The notes under the pieces were generated by a model, which saw only the letters and a program-made list of their open reading frames with translations, was not told where the DNA came from and searched no databases. Positions 1 to 9,001 of a DNA stretch of 64,000 bases are shown here, one piece after another. The stretch lies in the NCBI RefSeq assembly GCF_000375465.1, contig NZ_AQXH01000002.1, forward strand, positions 186,173 to 250,172, given 5' to 3'. This stretch comes from Balneola vulgaris DSM 17893 (lineage in GTDB: Bacteria > Bacteroidota > Rhodothermia > Balneolales > Balneolaceae). The position numbers and the translations under genes are program-made. Within the stretch, counting starts at the first letter, position 1; the number at the start of each line of letters is the position of its first letter.

Positions 1-898
1 TCATTTTATTATCTGGTATTCCCATCCCTTCGTCAATCACATGAATTAAATGTGTATTGTCAACTCGTTCAGCCTTAAGCGTGATTTTATCTCCACTCTT
101 AGTAAACTTAATGGCATTTTGAACTAAGTTATTTAAAACAGGCATTATCTTACTACGATCTACTAATAGCATGTCATTATTAGGCAATTCATTAATAACC
201 TCAAGGCTTATTTCCTTCATTTTAAAGTACATTTCATGATTCTCTTGTACTTTTTCAGCGAGTTCCCCAAAAGCTATTGGTGTCTTTTCAATGTCTAATT
301 TTCCGTCATCAAATTTGGCCAAACTCAACATGTTATCCATGAATTCTAAAAAGTTTTTAGCATTCACATTTATAATTTCAAGGTACTTATCTACATTTTC
401 TTTATTTAAATCTGGAGCATCTAGTTCATCAATAATTAACTCAGAAGCTAATTTTATAGAACTTATTGGTGTTTTTGAGTCATGAGAAACCATTGAAATC
501 AATCTATTCTTCAACTTCAATAGATCATCCAACTGTTCAATACACAGTTGAGTACTCGGCATCAACTTCCCCACGTCATCTCTATAATCGATGGGTAATT
601 TGGGAATTACTTTATTTCTTCTGTATTCAACCAGAGCATGTTTTGTAACCCGAATAGGTTCCAACAATTTATACAGTAGAACTAATGTTAGTGCCGTTCC
701 CAATAAGGTTGCAAGCAATGCTACAAACAATACAGGCAGCATAAATTCGCCAGGATAGGCACTAGTTAAGTAAGCTATAAGCGTTAATAATGGAATATGT
801 GTTCCAAAAAAAGCGATTAATAGAATCTTACCTGTATATGTTTTAGGCCATTTTAAATTTGAAATGCGCTTATAAAACGAAAGAATTTTTTTACCCAT
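1..898 (-). CDS. Sensor histidine kinase, C-terminal end cut by window edge
   Basis: Partial membrane-bound two-component sensor kinase; 299 codons are visible from the ATG at 898 before the left edge. Two hydrophobic segments (about residues 24–47 and 52–77) are followed by a HAMP-like linker. A HisKA dimerisation helix has its phospho-acceptor in MVSHDSKTP (His139), and the N box of the HATPase domain reads NNLVQNAIKF. The window ends in the G1 box (DEGMGIPD). The periplasmic loop between the membrane segments is only a few residues, so the stimulus is probably sensed in or near the membrane. Kinase class is certain from the H and N boxes; the signal and the partner regulator are unknown, and no response regulator is visible in the window. 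It lies downstream of purB but is separated from it by a terminator. Confidence 0.9.
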   Translation of the reverse strand, partial: MGKKILSFYKRISNLKWPKTYTGKILLIAFFGTHIPLLTLIAYLTSAYPGEFMLPVLFVALLATLLGTALTLVLLYKLLEPIRVTKHALVEYRRNKVIPKLPIDYRDDVGKLMPSTQLCIEQLDDLLKLKNRLISMVSHDSKTPISSIKLASELIIDELDAPDLNKENVDKYLEIINVNAKNFLEFMDNMLSLAKFDDGKLDIEKTPIAFGELAEKVQENHEMYFKMKEISLEVINELPNNDMLLVDRSKIMPVLNNLVQNAIKFTKSGDKITLKAERVDNTHLIHVIDEGMGIPDNKM

Positions 899-1011
899 GA
901 TCTTTATTATTTATAGAACCCTTTATGCTCTTAACGTCTTTTGTTGAGAACTTTTAAATTAGATTCATATTTATTTACAATACCCCTTTTTAAATCTTTA
1001 GAGCATTCCTT

Positions 1012-1055
1012 TAACCCAAAAAAAAAGGCTGTAATTCCAAGTCTTACAGCCTTTT
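1012..1055 (-). terminator. Rho-independent terminator after purB
   Basis: An 8-bp stem (ggctgtaa / ttacagcc) with a 9-nt loop is followed, on the minus strand, by a run of nine T. It sits 23 bp past the purB stop codon and separates purB from the downstream kinase gene. Confidence 0.85.
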
Positions 1056-1077
1056 ATCAATATTATGTAAATGAGGG

Positions 1078-2373
1078 TTATTGTAGACCCACACGTTCGA
1101 ATATGGTATCCACATTTCTGGAGTGATGCTTTAGGTCAAATGCATCTTCAATCTCTTCTTTGCTTAGCTTTGAGGAGATAAATGGATCCGCTTCAACTAA
1201 TGGTCTAAACAGTTTTTGATTCTCCCATGAATCCATAGCTAAGGGTTGTACCGCATCGTATGCTTCTTCACGAATAATGCCTTTCTCAATCAATTTGTTT
1301 AAGATTCTTTGTGAGAATACTAGTCCTTGGGTCTTCCAGATATTCGCTTCCATATTCTCTTCAAATACTACCAAGTTTTCCATTACACCAGCGAAACGCG
1401 AAAGCATATAGTCCAGTAAGATGGTAGCATCAGGAAGTATGATACGTTCAGCGGAAGAATGAGAAATATCGCGTTCGTGCCACAACGGAATATTTTCAAA
1501 AGCGGTAACCATATAGCCTCTTAGTACTCGAGCACAACCAGTAATATTTTCTGAACTGATTGGATTTCTTTTATGAGGCATAGATGATGAACCCTTTTGT
1601 CCTTTTCGAAATGCCTCCTCAACCTCACGTACTTCACTACGTTGTAAATGGCGAACTTCAACGGCCATTTTCTCTAATGTTGAACCAATGAGTGCTAGAA
1701 TAGATACATAATGAGCATGGCGATCTCGCTGTAGAGTTTGTGTAGAAATCGGAGCTGGAGTCAGCCCAAGTTTATCACAGGTATATTGCTCTACTTCAGG
1801 TGGGATATTAGCGAATGTTCCAACCGACCCAGATAGCTTTCCAAATTCTACATCAGCAGCGGCCTTCTCGAAACGCTCTAAGTTTCTTTTCATCTCTGCA
1901 TACCAAAGAGCACATTTCAAACCAAAAGTTGTTGGCTCTGCGTGAATACCGTGGGTACGCCCCATCATTACGGTATATTTATGAGCTTTTGCTTTTTCAG
2001 CAAGTACATCGATGATACGCTCTAGGTCTTCACGAATAATTTTATTGGCTTGCTTTAGTCGAACTCCCCATGCGGTATCAACAACATCTGTTGATGTTAA
2101 GCCATAGTGCACCCATTTTTTTTCATCACCCAGCGATTCAGAAACGGCACGTGTAAAAGCTACAACATCGTGGCGTGTTTGGGCTTCAATCTCTTTGATG
2201 CGCTCTAGCTTGAAAGTGGCTTTCTCATACAGCTTATCTACATCTTCCATGGGAATCTCACCAAGCTTGGCCCATGCCCAACATGATGCTAGTTCAACAT
2301 CCAACCATGCCTGAAACTGATTTTCTTCGGTCCAAATTTCAGACATTTCTTTGCGAGCGTATCGAGAGATCAT
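1078..2373 (-). CDS. purB: Adenylosuccinate lyase
   Basis: 431-residue fumarase/aspartase-superfamily lyase. It splits SAICAR to AICAR and adenylosuccinate to AMP, each releasing fumarate, in cytosolic purine synthesis. The superfamily signature [11 protein letters not shown] lies at residues 261–271 and carries the flexible catalytic loop serine. Conserved histidines are in TRHDV (His68) and [10 protein letters not shown] (His141). Length is normal for the short bacterial PurB class. The N-terminus [14 protein letters not shown] matches the family start. The gene is a single unit with a candidate promoter just upstream and a strong terminator downstream. Confidence 0.97.
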   Translation of the reverse strand: MISRYARKEMSEIWTEENQFQAWLDVELASCWAWAKLGEIPMEDVDKLYEKATFKLERIKEIEAQTRHDVVAFTRAVSESLGDEKKWVHYGLTSTDVVDTAWGVRLKQANKIIREDLERIIDVLAEKAKAHKYTVMMGRTHGIHAEPTTFGLKCALWYAEMKRNLERFEKAAADVEFGKLSGSVGTFANIPPEVEQYTCDKLGLTPAPISTQTLQRDRHAHYVSILALIGSTLEKMAVEVRHLQRSEVREVEEAFRKGQKGSSSMPHKRNPISSENITGCARVLRGYMVTAFENIPLWHERDISHSSAERIILPDATILLDYMLSRFAGVMENLVVFEENMEANIWKTQGLVFSQRILNKLIEKGIIREEAYDAVQPLAMDSWENQKLFRPLVEADPFISSKLSKEEIEDAFDLKHHSRNVDTIFERVGLQ

Positions 2374-2405
2374 AATAGAGTATTACTTTGAAGTTAGGAT
2401 TCCCT

Positions 2406-2438
2406 CAAAGATACTGCTTTTACTCCCTTGATGTTAAA
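2406..2438 (-). promoter_or_regulatory. Candidate Bacteroidota-type promoter of purB
   Basis: On the minus strand TATCTTTG (2406–2413) is a perfect TAnnTTTG -7 box, preceded after 19 nt by TTTAAC, a weak match to the -33 TTG element. Transcription would start near 2399, giving a leader of about 26 nt to the purB ATG at 2373. Sequence match only. Confidence 0.4.
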
Positions 2439-2461
2439 TACGGAAGAACAAATCTATGAAC

Positions 2462-3952
2462 TTAATTCTGAACCGGCACTTTCAACCAACTTCCTTGTTG
2501 AATCACTTCATCAACTTCAACTTGATTTATGATTGCCACCTCATTTAGGGTAATGTTCATTGGTAAATTAGTTGAAACTAGATCCGAAAATTTAGCTGTA
2601 CGTGAAGCCCTTATTACTTGTAATCGAACAGGCTCAACATTTAGTATAGATTGATCAGTTACACGGTCAAATCCACGTGGCACGCTATTAAACACCTGCT
2701 CATAATCAGAGAATTGACCTGCCGTTGTATAGCTTAAAAACCGATAAATATTACCGCCATAGCTAATGGCAGAAATATCGATGGTTAATGTTCCACCTTC
2801 TTGCTGAACGTTTGCTTGAGCTTGATACCCGTTGTAACCATTCGCATTTAGATTCTGTTGTTGAAGGGTATTCACACCTTCTTGATTTAAAAAGGCTTGT
2901 ACCGATTCTTCCGGACTCGAACTCTCTGAATCTATTGAGAATTGAATTACTGCATCCTGAGCTTCATTGACGAGTATTACCGCCGAGGCTTGGTTAATGG
3001 TTTGGAATCCTGCAGGAACTGGGAATTGAAAAGCTAAATCAGGGTGATAAAATACTCCATTACTCTCAAATCCTTCACGCGGGTTCTCACCAAACATCAT
3101 CCCATCAATCATCTGCAGATATTCATCGGCATCCACAATAGTTTGTTCATACCCTTCAGATTCCCATTTTTGAGCTAATTCAGGAATGGTTTGTTCTCTT
3201 TCACCGGGATCGGGGTGGGAGGATAAATGCGATGGAATACTTTGGCCAGATTGATCTGATATTCGCTTTAAAGATCTAAAAAACTCTGCCCCTTCAGCGG
3301 CTTCATAGCCTTGCATTGCAGAGTACTCTACCCCCAACCTATCACTTTCTCTCTCATCGTCTCTACTGTATTGTAGAAACAGCAATTGAGCCGTTTGGCT
3401 ACTCACTTGTAGAATATTTCCCCCATCAAGTCCAAAACTCTCGCCCAGTACTGCAGCACCGATAATTCCTAACTGACCTACTTGCTGTTCTGCAGCTCTT
3501 TGAGAAGCATGACGTGCGGCAACGTGCCCAATCTCATGACCTAATACCACCATCAACTGAGCTTCATTATCTAAATGAGATAAAAGTCCACGGGTTACAT
3601 ACACATACCCTCCAGGAAGCGCAAAGGCATTCACAACAGGGCTATTTAAAACTCTAAAAGTAAAATCTGTATTTTTGTACTCCGACGGGGTGTCTTCTCT
3701 ATTAAAGTGACTTACCTCAAGTAATTCATCCCCCAAGGCCTTCACATAATTTGATAATCTTTCGTCATTATAAAGGCCGTATTGAGCTACAATTTCATTG
3801 TCAGATTGTTGGCCAATCTTTTTCTCTTCTTCCCATGAATATCCATAAGCTCGTTTATTGCCCGAGACAGGACTCGTTTGAATACTCACACAAGATGGCA
3901 TAACCAACCCTGTGATAACTATTAAACATAAAATTTTAATCGCTTTCATCAT
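2462..3952 (-). CDS. M48-family zinc metalloprotease, lipoprotein
   Basis: 496 residues. The N-terminus is a lipoprotein signal peptide ending MPSC (Cys21), so the protein is probably anchored in the outer membrane facing the periplasm. The zinc motif HEIGHVAARH begins at residue 139, and the third ligand is expected in the downstream ERESDRLG motif near residue 203, as in BepA/LoiP-type M48 peptidases. The C-terminal third (about residues 290–496) has no HExxH features. Such proteases usually act in outer-membrane protein quality control; that role is inferred. A GGGAG precedes two adjacent ATG codons and suits the second (3949) slightly better. It precedes nothing recognisable as a partner; the purB start lies 88 bp downstream. 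Confidence 0.9.
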   Translation of the reverse strand: MMKAIKILCLIVITGLVMPSCVSIQTSPVSGNKRAYGYSWEEEKKIGQQSDNEIVAQYGLYNDERLSNYVKALGDELLEVSHFNREDTPSEYKNTDFTFRVLNSPVVNAFALPGGYVYVTRGLLSHLDNEAQLMVVLGHEIGHVAARHASQRAAEQQVGQLGIIGAAVLGESFGLDGGNILQVSSQTAQLLFLQYSRDDERESDRLGVEYSAMQGYEAAEGAEFFRSLKRISDQSGQSIPSHLSSHPDPGEREQTIPELAQKWESEGYEQTIVDADEYLQMIDGMMFGENPREGFESNGVFYHPDLAFQFPVPAGFQTINQASAVILVNEAQDAVIQFSIDSESSSPEESVQAFLNQEGVNTLQQQNLNANGYNGYQAQANVQQEGGTLTIDISAISYGGNIYRFLSYTTAGQFSDYEQVFNSVPRGFDRVTDQSILNVEPVRLQVIRASRTAKFSDLVSTNLPMNITLNEVAIINQVEVDEVIQQGSWLKVPVQN

Positions 3953-3980
3953 TCTCCCGATTTTGTACTAAGATCTACAT

Positions 3981-5012
3981 TTATCCAATAATATTGACTT
4001 CAGGTGTCAAGGATATATTAAACTTCTCACTTACTGAAAGTTGAATTGCGTGTGCTAAGTTCCAAATTTCTTCTCCCGTTGCATTTCCATGGTTCACAAG
4101 AACTAAAGCTTGTTTACTATGCACTCCTGCATCCCCCTTTCTTTTGCCCTTCCAACCTGCTTGCTCTATAAGCCAACCAGCAGGAACTTTAATATGAGTG
4201 TCTGAAATTTTATACGATGGGATTGTAGGATACTCAGCTTCCAGTTGCTTGAATTGCGTAGCTGAGATCACAGGGTTTTTAAAAAAGCTTCCTGTATTCC
4301 CAATTTCATCAGGATCGGGGAGTTTACTTTGCCTGATTGCTATTACAGCTTGGCTAACCTCACGGATACTTGGGTTATCAATTTCTCTCTCTGATAAATA
4401 CTCTTTTAGGGCTTTGTACTCTAATGTAGGCTTACCGTTTTTTTGCAACCTCAGTTGAACAGAGGTAATGATATAATTACCCTTTGCCTCATTTTTGAAA
4501 ATGCTATCTCTATACCCAAACTTGCACTCTTCTTTGGTGAACGTTTGTACCTTGCCAGTTGATCGCTCAAGAGCCTCTAGTGATATGAAAGTGTCTTTTA
4601 ACTCAACGCCGTAAGCCCCGATGTTTTGGATGGGTGCTGCCCCAACCGAACCCGGTATCAAAGATAAATTTTCAATGCCCGCCCAATTATTTGATACGGC
4701 CATCAACACTAAGTCGTGCCAAATCTCGCCCGCTGCCGCTTTTATAGTAACTGATGAGTTATCCTCCTCAATCACCTCTATGCCCTTTAGATCTACATGA
4801 ATTACTAAACCTTCATAATCTTTGATAAACAGCAGGTTACTTCCGCCCCCTAAAATGAGCACATTCAAAATATGTTGGTGTGCGAAGTTCAGCGCTTCTT
4901 TAAGTTCATCTATACTATGTACTTCAACAAAATGTGAAGCCTTACACAACACTCCCATGGTTGTGAATTTAGATAGATCGAAATTTTCTTGTACTTGAAT
5001 ACGGTGAGTCAT
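3981..5012 (-). CDS. murB: UDP-N-acetylenolpyruvoylglucosamine reductase
   Basis: 343-residue FAD enzyme that reduces UDP-GlcNAc-enolpyruvate to UDP-MurNAc with NADPH, the second committed step of peptidoglycan synthesis. The FAD-binding motif LILGGGSN is at residues 52–59, IPGSVGAAPIQNIGAYG at 119–135, the catalytic Arg in YRDS (168), the proton-donor Ser in NTGSFFKNP (242), and the conserved Glu in the C-terminal TPEVNI (about 339). The length and the extra insertion fit the type I (E. coli-like) class. It starts 3 bp after the stop of the upstream CNNM-type gene, so the two are probably co-transcribed. Confidence 0.96.
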   Translation of the reverse strand: MTHRIQVQENFDLSKFTTMGVLCKASHFVEVHSIDELKEALNFAHQHILNVLILGGGSNLLFIKDYEGLVIHVDLKGIEVIEEDNSSVTIKAAAGEIWHDLVLMAVSNNWAGIENLSLIPGSVGAAPIQNIGAYGVELKDTFISLEALERSTGKVQTFTKEECKFGYRDSIFKNEAKGNYIITSVQLRLQKNGKPTLEYKALKEYLSEREIDNPSIREVSQAVIAIRQSKLPDPDEIGNTGSFFKNPVISATQFKQLEAEYPTIPSYKISDTHIKVPAGWLIEQAGWKGKRKGDAGVHSKQALVLVNHGNATGEEIWNLAHAIQLSVSEKFNISLTPEVNIIG

Positions 5013-5015
5013 GAA

Positions 5016-6353
5016 TTATGAACTGCTATTAATCGCAGTCTCTAGTTTTTCAATGATCTTTACACGAACTTTTTTAATTCTATTATTTTGAACCGAATGT
5101 ACGGTGCACTCTAATCCTTTGTAAGTAATCCGTTCGCCAACGGTAGGCAAGCTTTCTGTTAGGTGATAAATTAATCCACCAAGCGTTTCAAAATCATCAT
5201 CTTCGGATGTTAGATCTAATGAAAGCACATCTTCCATGTCATCTAAATCAATTTTAGCATCGAAGATGTAAATTCCATTTTTAAACTGTGTATAAAGCTG
5301 TACATCATCAGATGATTCATCGGTGATATCACCTACGATTTCTTCAAGGATATCATCCATCGTTACGATTCCTTCCGTCCCACCATACTCATCTACCACT
5401 ATTGCCATGTGGGTTTTTTCCTGTTGGAAATCTCTTAACAAGTCATCAAGTTTTTTGGTAGCAGGTATAAACAATGCATTTCTTGAAATGGTTTTCCAGT
5501 TGAAAGAAGGTTCTTCCTTATCCCCATTCAAATACGGCAGGATATCCTTCGCATATATAACACCAAGAATATTGTCTAAATCATTCTCATATAATGGCAT
5601 TCTAGATAAGGCTTTCTCCTGGATGATGTTGATTACATCCGACAATGCATCATCAATCGATACTGCAATTACATTCACACGAGAGGTCATAATCTCACGA
5701 ACAGTGATATTCCCGAACTCAATTACATTCTCAATAATCTCACGTTCATCTTCTTTTATAGAACCTTCCTGTTCACTTACCTCAGCCATTGTTTTAATGT
5801 CTTCAGAAGTCATTTTATTGGAAGGTTTCGGCAGATATCGCTCTAAAACTATAGTGCCATCGGCTATCAGTTTGGCAAAGGGTTTGAGGAGAATAAACAA
5901 AATGTAGATGAACGTACTCCAACGCCTTGAAACAGTAAGTGGATTATTGATCGCAATAATCTTTGGAGTAATCTCACTGATAATTAAAATCATAAAGGTT
6001 AAAACCACCACTTCTGCTGTAAAAACTATAACCTCAGAGAGTCCAAATTGAGCGACTAAAGTACCCGTTAATACGGCTGCCATCACCGAAGCCAGGATAT
6101 TCGCAAAGGTATTGCCTATCAAAATGGTAGCTAATAAACGACGTGGTTTATCTAGCATACTAATTATTCTAGAATCACCTGCGTGGGGAGTAGATGGATT
6201 GGTAAGGTCTTCCATCCTTGAAGAAAGTGAGAAAAAAGCTACCTCAGACCCTGAAAACACTGCTGAGAACAGAAGCCCTAAAATCATTATTAGGATTTGG
6301 ATTGAAACAACGATGGTATCAACTTCGCCTGAAGATGACATGGATAAGCCCAT
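5016..6353 (-). CDS. CNNM/CorC-family membrane protein with CBS pair
   Basis: Integral membrane protein with an N-terminal DUF21 (CNNM) transmembrane domain containing FSAVFSGSEVAFFS, a cytoplasmic CBS pair with VDEYGGTEGIVTMDDILEEI, and a C-terminal CorC_HlyC domain. The family is linked to Mg2+/Co2+ efflux; Bacteroidota members include the gliding-associated GldE, and either role is possible here. The open frame extends to a TTG at 6398, but the ATG at 6353 (or 6341) sits closer to the first membrane helix, so I take 6353. murB follows after 3 bp. A second, shorter paralogue lies at 48942–50216. Confidence 0.88.
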   Translation of the reverse strand: MGLSMSSSGEVDTIVVSIQILIMILGLLFSAVFSGSEVAFFSLSSRMEDLTNPSTPHAGDSRIISMLDKPRRLLATILIGNTFANILASVMAAVLTGTLVAQFGLSEVIVFTAEVVVLTFMILIISEITPKIIAINNPLTVSRRWSTFIYILFILLKPFAKLIADGTIVLERYLPKPSNKMTSEDIKTMAEVSEQEGSIKEDEREIIENVIEFGNITVREIMTSRVNVIAVSIDDALSDVINIIQEKALSRMPLYENDLDNILGVIYAKDILPYLNGDKEEPSFNWKTISRNALFIPATKKLDDLLRDFQQEKTHMAIVVDEYGGTEGIVTMDDILEEIVGDITDESSDDVQLYTQFKNGIYIFDAKIDLDDMEDVLSLDLTSEDDDFETLGGLIYHLTESLPTVGERITYKGLECTVHSVQNNRIKKVRVKIIEKLETAINSSS

Positions 6354-6452
6354 ATGTGAAGCTAGGTAATAACTATGTGGTTCGTCTAAGGTACTCAATG
6401 TATAATCTTAATTGATGAGATTGAATTTAATGAGGACTTACTTCCATACAAA

Positions 6453-6490
6453 ATAAAAAAAGCGGTGAAAGTAACCTGACACCGCTTTTC
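6453..6490 (-). terminator. Rho-independent terminator after ssb
   Basis: A 7-bp stem (agcggtg / caccgct) with a 12-nt loop is followed on the minus strand by a T run (complement of 6453–6460). It lies 20–57 bp beyond the ssb stop. Confidence 0.8.
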
Positions 6491-6509
6491 ATAAATATTT
6501 ACGACCTAT

Positions 6510-6971
6510 TTAGAAAGGAAGGTCATCGTCCATGTCATCAAAGTTACTACCTAACTCAACATTACTTGACATAGGTTGGTTTTGATTCTGTGCATTGCCA
6601 GTGTTACCGCCACCCGCAGGTGCTCCACCACTGTTGCTTCCTTTGCTATCAAGCATGGTCATTTGCAAAGCTTTAATCTCAGTAGTATACCTTTTTTGGC
6701 CTTGGTTGTCTTCCCATTGGCGGGTTTGAATCGGGCCTTCAATATATACTAATGAACCTTTGGTTAGGAATTGCTGACAAATTTCAGCTAGTCTTCCCCA
6801 AGCTACTACTCGGTGCCATTCTGTTTTTTCTTGCTGCTCGCCATTGCTGTCTTTATAGCGTTCGCTAGTTGCGATGCTTAATGTAGCAACTGCAGTATTA
6901 GATTGCGTGTAGCGTACTTCAGGATCTTGTCCTAGACGTCCGATTAATTGTGCTTTATTTAGTGAACTCAT
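6510..6971 (-). CDS. ssb: Single-stranded DNA-binding protein
   Basis: 153 residues. An OB fold occupies residues 1–110 (start [33 protein letters not shown]). A glycine/asparagine-rich linker of about 35 residues follows, then the acidic tip DMDDDLPF that recruits replication and repair partners. It binds single-stranded DNA during replication, recombination and repair. The size is typical of a homotetrameric bacterial SSB. The gene is a monocistronic unit with a candidate promoter at 6983–7011 and its own terminator. Confidence 0.97.
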   Translation of the reverse strand: MSSLNKAQLIGRLGQDPEVRYTQSNTAVATLSIATSERYKDSNGEQQEKTEWHRVVAWGRLAEICQQFLTKGSLVYIEGPIQTRQWEDNQGQKRYTTEIKALQMTMLDSKGSNSGGAPAGGGNTGNAQNQNQPMSSNVELGSNFDDMDDDLPF

Positions 6972-6982
6972 TACGTATACCT

Positions 6983-7011
6983 CAAATTATTTTGTTTGCA
7001 AGGTAAGACAA
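6983..7011 (-). promoter_or_regulatory. Candidate promoter of ssb (TTG-N19-TAATTTG)
   Basis: On the minus strand TTG (7009–7011) and TAATTTG (6983–6989) are separated by exactly 19 nt, close to the Bacteroidota TTG/TAnnTTTG consensus. The same spacing and the same -7 heptamer occur before pspA (53214–53242). The leader would be only about 5 nt. Confidence 0.4.
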
Positions 7012-7084
7012 TGCATTGAAGAAATCCTTACAAAAAAAATTTCAAGTGCTCTAAATCATTAAGTATTTACTTAATGATATTTTT

Positions 7085-9001
7085 TCAATCTGAGCGTTTT
7101 AAAACTAGCCGTTGGTTATCTGCGTCTTTAACCTGGCGAAGAAAAAGAACGAAGCTATTATACTGTTCGGCTTCTAATTTTCTTTCATTCAGTACAAACA
7201 CTCTCTTTTGTACTAACTGCTGATCCTTTAACTCAAATGAGAGTTCATATTTCCCAAAATTTCTTTCAAAGGTTTCATCTTCAGGGGCTGATTCGAGCTG
7301 ATAGTTCTCTGGTATATTATAAACCACTTCATCTACTTCGGTATATGGATAATCTAGCCAAACAACTTGAGCTCTTTTAGGTTCTAAATCTAGTCCTACA
7401 CTTGCAATGCTGTTGTAAGTTTTTAGAGGTACAAATAATCGATTTGACGAATTTGAACTGTAATTTTTTATGTCAATAGTATATTGAAAGCTAGGTTCCT
7501 GATTGTCAATTCCATCAAAATTTGCTGTGAGATTTTGAGCACTTGATTCATCAATTTGCTCTTTCAGCCAGTCAATACGCGCATTATCTGATATAGGCTT
7601 TAAGATATTCAATACTCTTTCAAGCATGGCGCCTTTGGTTTGAACCTTAGAATCCATATTAACGAATCCATCCTCGTGAAGCTGAATTTCAGAATATGTA
7701 GAAATAGTATTTTCATCAGAAGTGCTAATAGGTGTTTCGATAATTTGCCCGCCTTCTTCGGTAATCATCAAAGATTTTTTTCCTTCATTTGCACTACCGA
7801 TATGCCCCGGTGGGAAATACTTACTTGTACATTCTAGCCAAACCACTTCCCCATTTGAAAGCTGAACGCGAAGGATTACATGATTGAATTGATTGCTTGA
7901 AAAATCTGCTTCAATAGGTGGAGTATCTAAACCAGAACGAATAAGCACTGCATTCGAATTTATTCCTGCATATTCCAGAATTGCCTGCATATAATTAGTC
8001 AAAGCTTTGCAATCGCCATATTCGTTTTTATACACATATTCAGCTGGAAATGGCTTCCAGCCTCCTATTCCTAATTGAATACTCACATATCTTGTTTTCG
8101 ATTGCATGTACCGATAAAGTGCTTCCACTTTCTCATGCTCGGTTGTTAACCCTTGCAATACCTGATCTACCTCTCTTTTAGCTTCATCAGGTAATTCCAT
8201 TGCATCTTTTCCAAGCTCATGATACCATTTACCGAACTCTTGCCAAGAAGTAGCATTCCCAATAGTACCTTCAATTTCAAATTTGGTTGGAGCCAATAAT
8301 ACACGAGGTAATATCTCTTGAACAGGTGGACCAAGAGGATCCCTATCCACAGCCTCAAGATTAGTGACATGCCAGTTGTACTCTTTTACACTGCTTAAGT
8401 CGGCTATTTCAGGTTCAACATCGAAATTATCTAGTTTATATCTAATTGCATCCCCAGTTCGGTCTATTACCTTAAGATATGCTGACTCCACTTTTTGATT
8501 TAAATCTTGTGGATACCACGCAGGAAAGTATAGGGTTCCATTCAGGTTCTTTTGATATTCAACTTCTATGGTATATGGGAAACGGTTATAATTTAGATCA
8601 AGAACTTTAACACGATTGTCTGAAAAAAAGCTAAAGCCATCATAAGAGCTGTAATCATTTGCATCACTCTCTGTGTATGATTGTACTAAATTACCATCAC
8701 CGTCAATAATGTTGGCTTTTATATAGTCAATGTTTTGTAAAGAGCTGTAGTACACCACCAATTGGGCTAAGTCTTTCACATTTTTATTAAGGATTGTAGC
8801 CGCATACTTAACTTTTAATCGTGCCTTACCATAAGAAAGGATATCAAGTTCAGTATGGCTTTCTCGGATTATAGATTCCGTTTTACTTGAAAGATTCTCA
8901 TAATTTGAAGTAGAGAAATCTTTTCCTACAAATAAACGCTTCTCTGCAGAGCAGCTTAAAAATAGTACAATAGATATTGCAGGCAGTAGAATTTTATTCA
9001 T
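7085..9001 (-). CDS. DUF3857/transglutaminase-like lipoprotein
   Basis: About 638 residues. The lipoprotein signal peptide ends LFLSC, so the protein is exported and lipid-anchored. An N-terminal DUF3857 beta-rich domain is followed by a transglutaminase-like core with Cys in YGDCKALTNY (about 331), His in FNHVIL (about 374) and an acidic residue in VVWLECTS (Glu, about 390, where Asp is usual). The protein could cleave or cross-link peptide/isopeptide bonds, but its substrate is unknown. A GTG at 9004 precedes the chosen ATG at 9001, which has AAGGAA about 9 nt upstream. The start overlaps the upstream paralogue by 8 bp, indicating translational coupling. Confidence 0.85.
   Translation of the reverse strand: MNKILLPAISIVLFLSCSAEKRLFVGKDFSTSNYENLSSKTESIIRESHTELDILSYGKARLKVKYAATILNKNVKDLAQLVVYYSSLQNIDYIKANIIDGDGNLVQSYTESDANDYSSYDGFSFFSDNRVKVLDLNYNRFPYTIEVEYQKNLNGTLYFPAWYPQDLNQKVESAYLKVIDRTGDAIRYKLDNFDVEPEIADLSSVKEYNWHVTNLEAVDRDPLGPPVQEILPRVLLAPTKFEIEGTIGNATSWQEFGKWYHELGKDAMELPDEAKREVDQVLQGLTTEHEKVEALYRYMQSKTRYVSIQLGIGGWKPFPAEYVYKNEYGDCKALTNYMQAILEYAGINSNAVLIRSGLDTPPIEADFSSNQFNHVILRVQLSNGEVVWLECTSKYFPPGHIGSANEGKKSLMITEEGGQIIETPISTSDENTISTYSEIQLHEDGFVNMDSKVQTKGAMLERVLNILKPISDNARIDWLKEQIDESSAQNLTANFDGIDNQEPSFQYTIDIKNYSSNSSNRLFVPLKTYNSIASVGLDLEPKRAQVVWLDYPYTEVDEVVYNIPENYQLESAPEDETFERNFGKYELSFELKDQQLVQKRVFVLNERKLEAEQYNSFVLFLRQVKDADNQRLVLKRSD

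Noticed and set aside
5323-5907. 194-codon plus-strand open frame inside the CNNM gene
   Set aside because: It lies fully opposite a clear protein-coding gene with strong family motifs, has no known motif and biased composition: a shadow frame.
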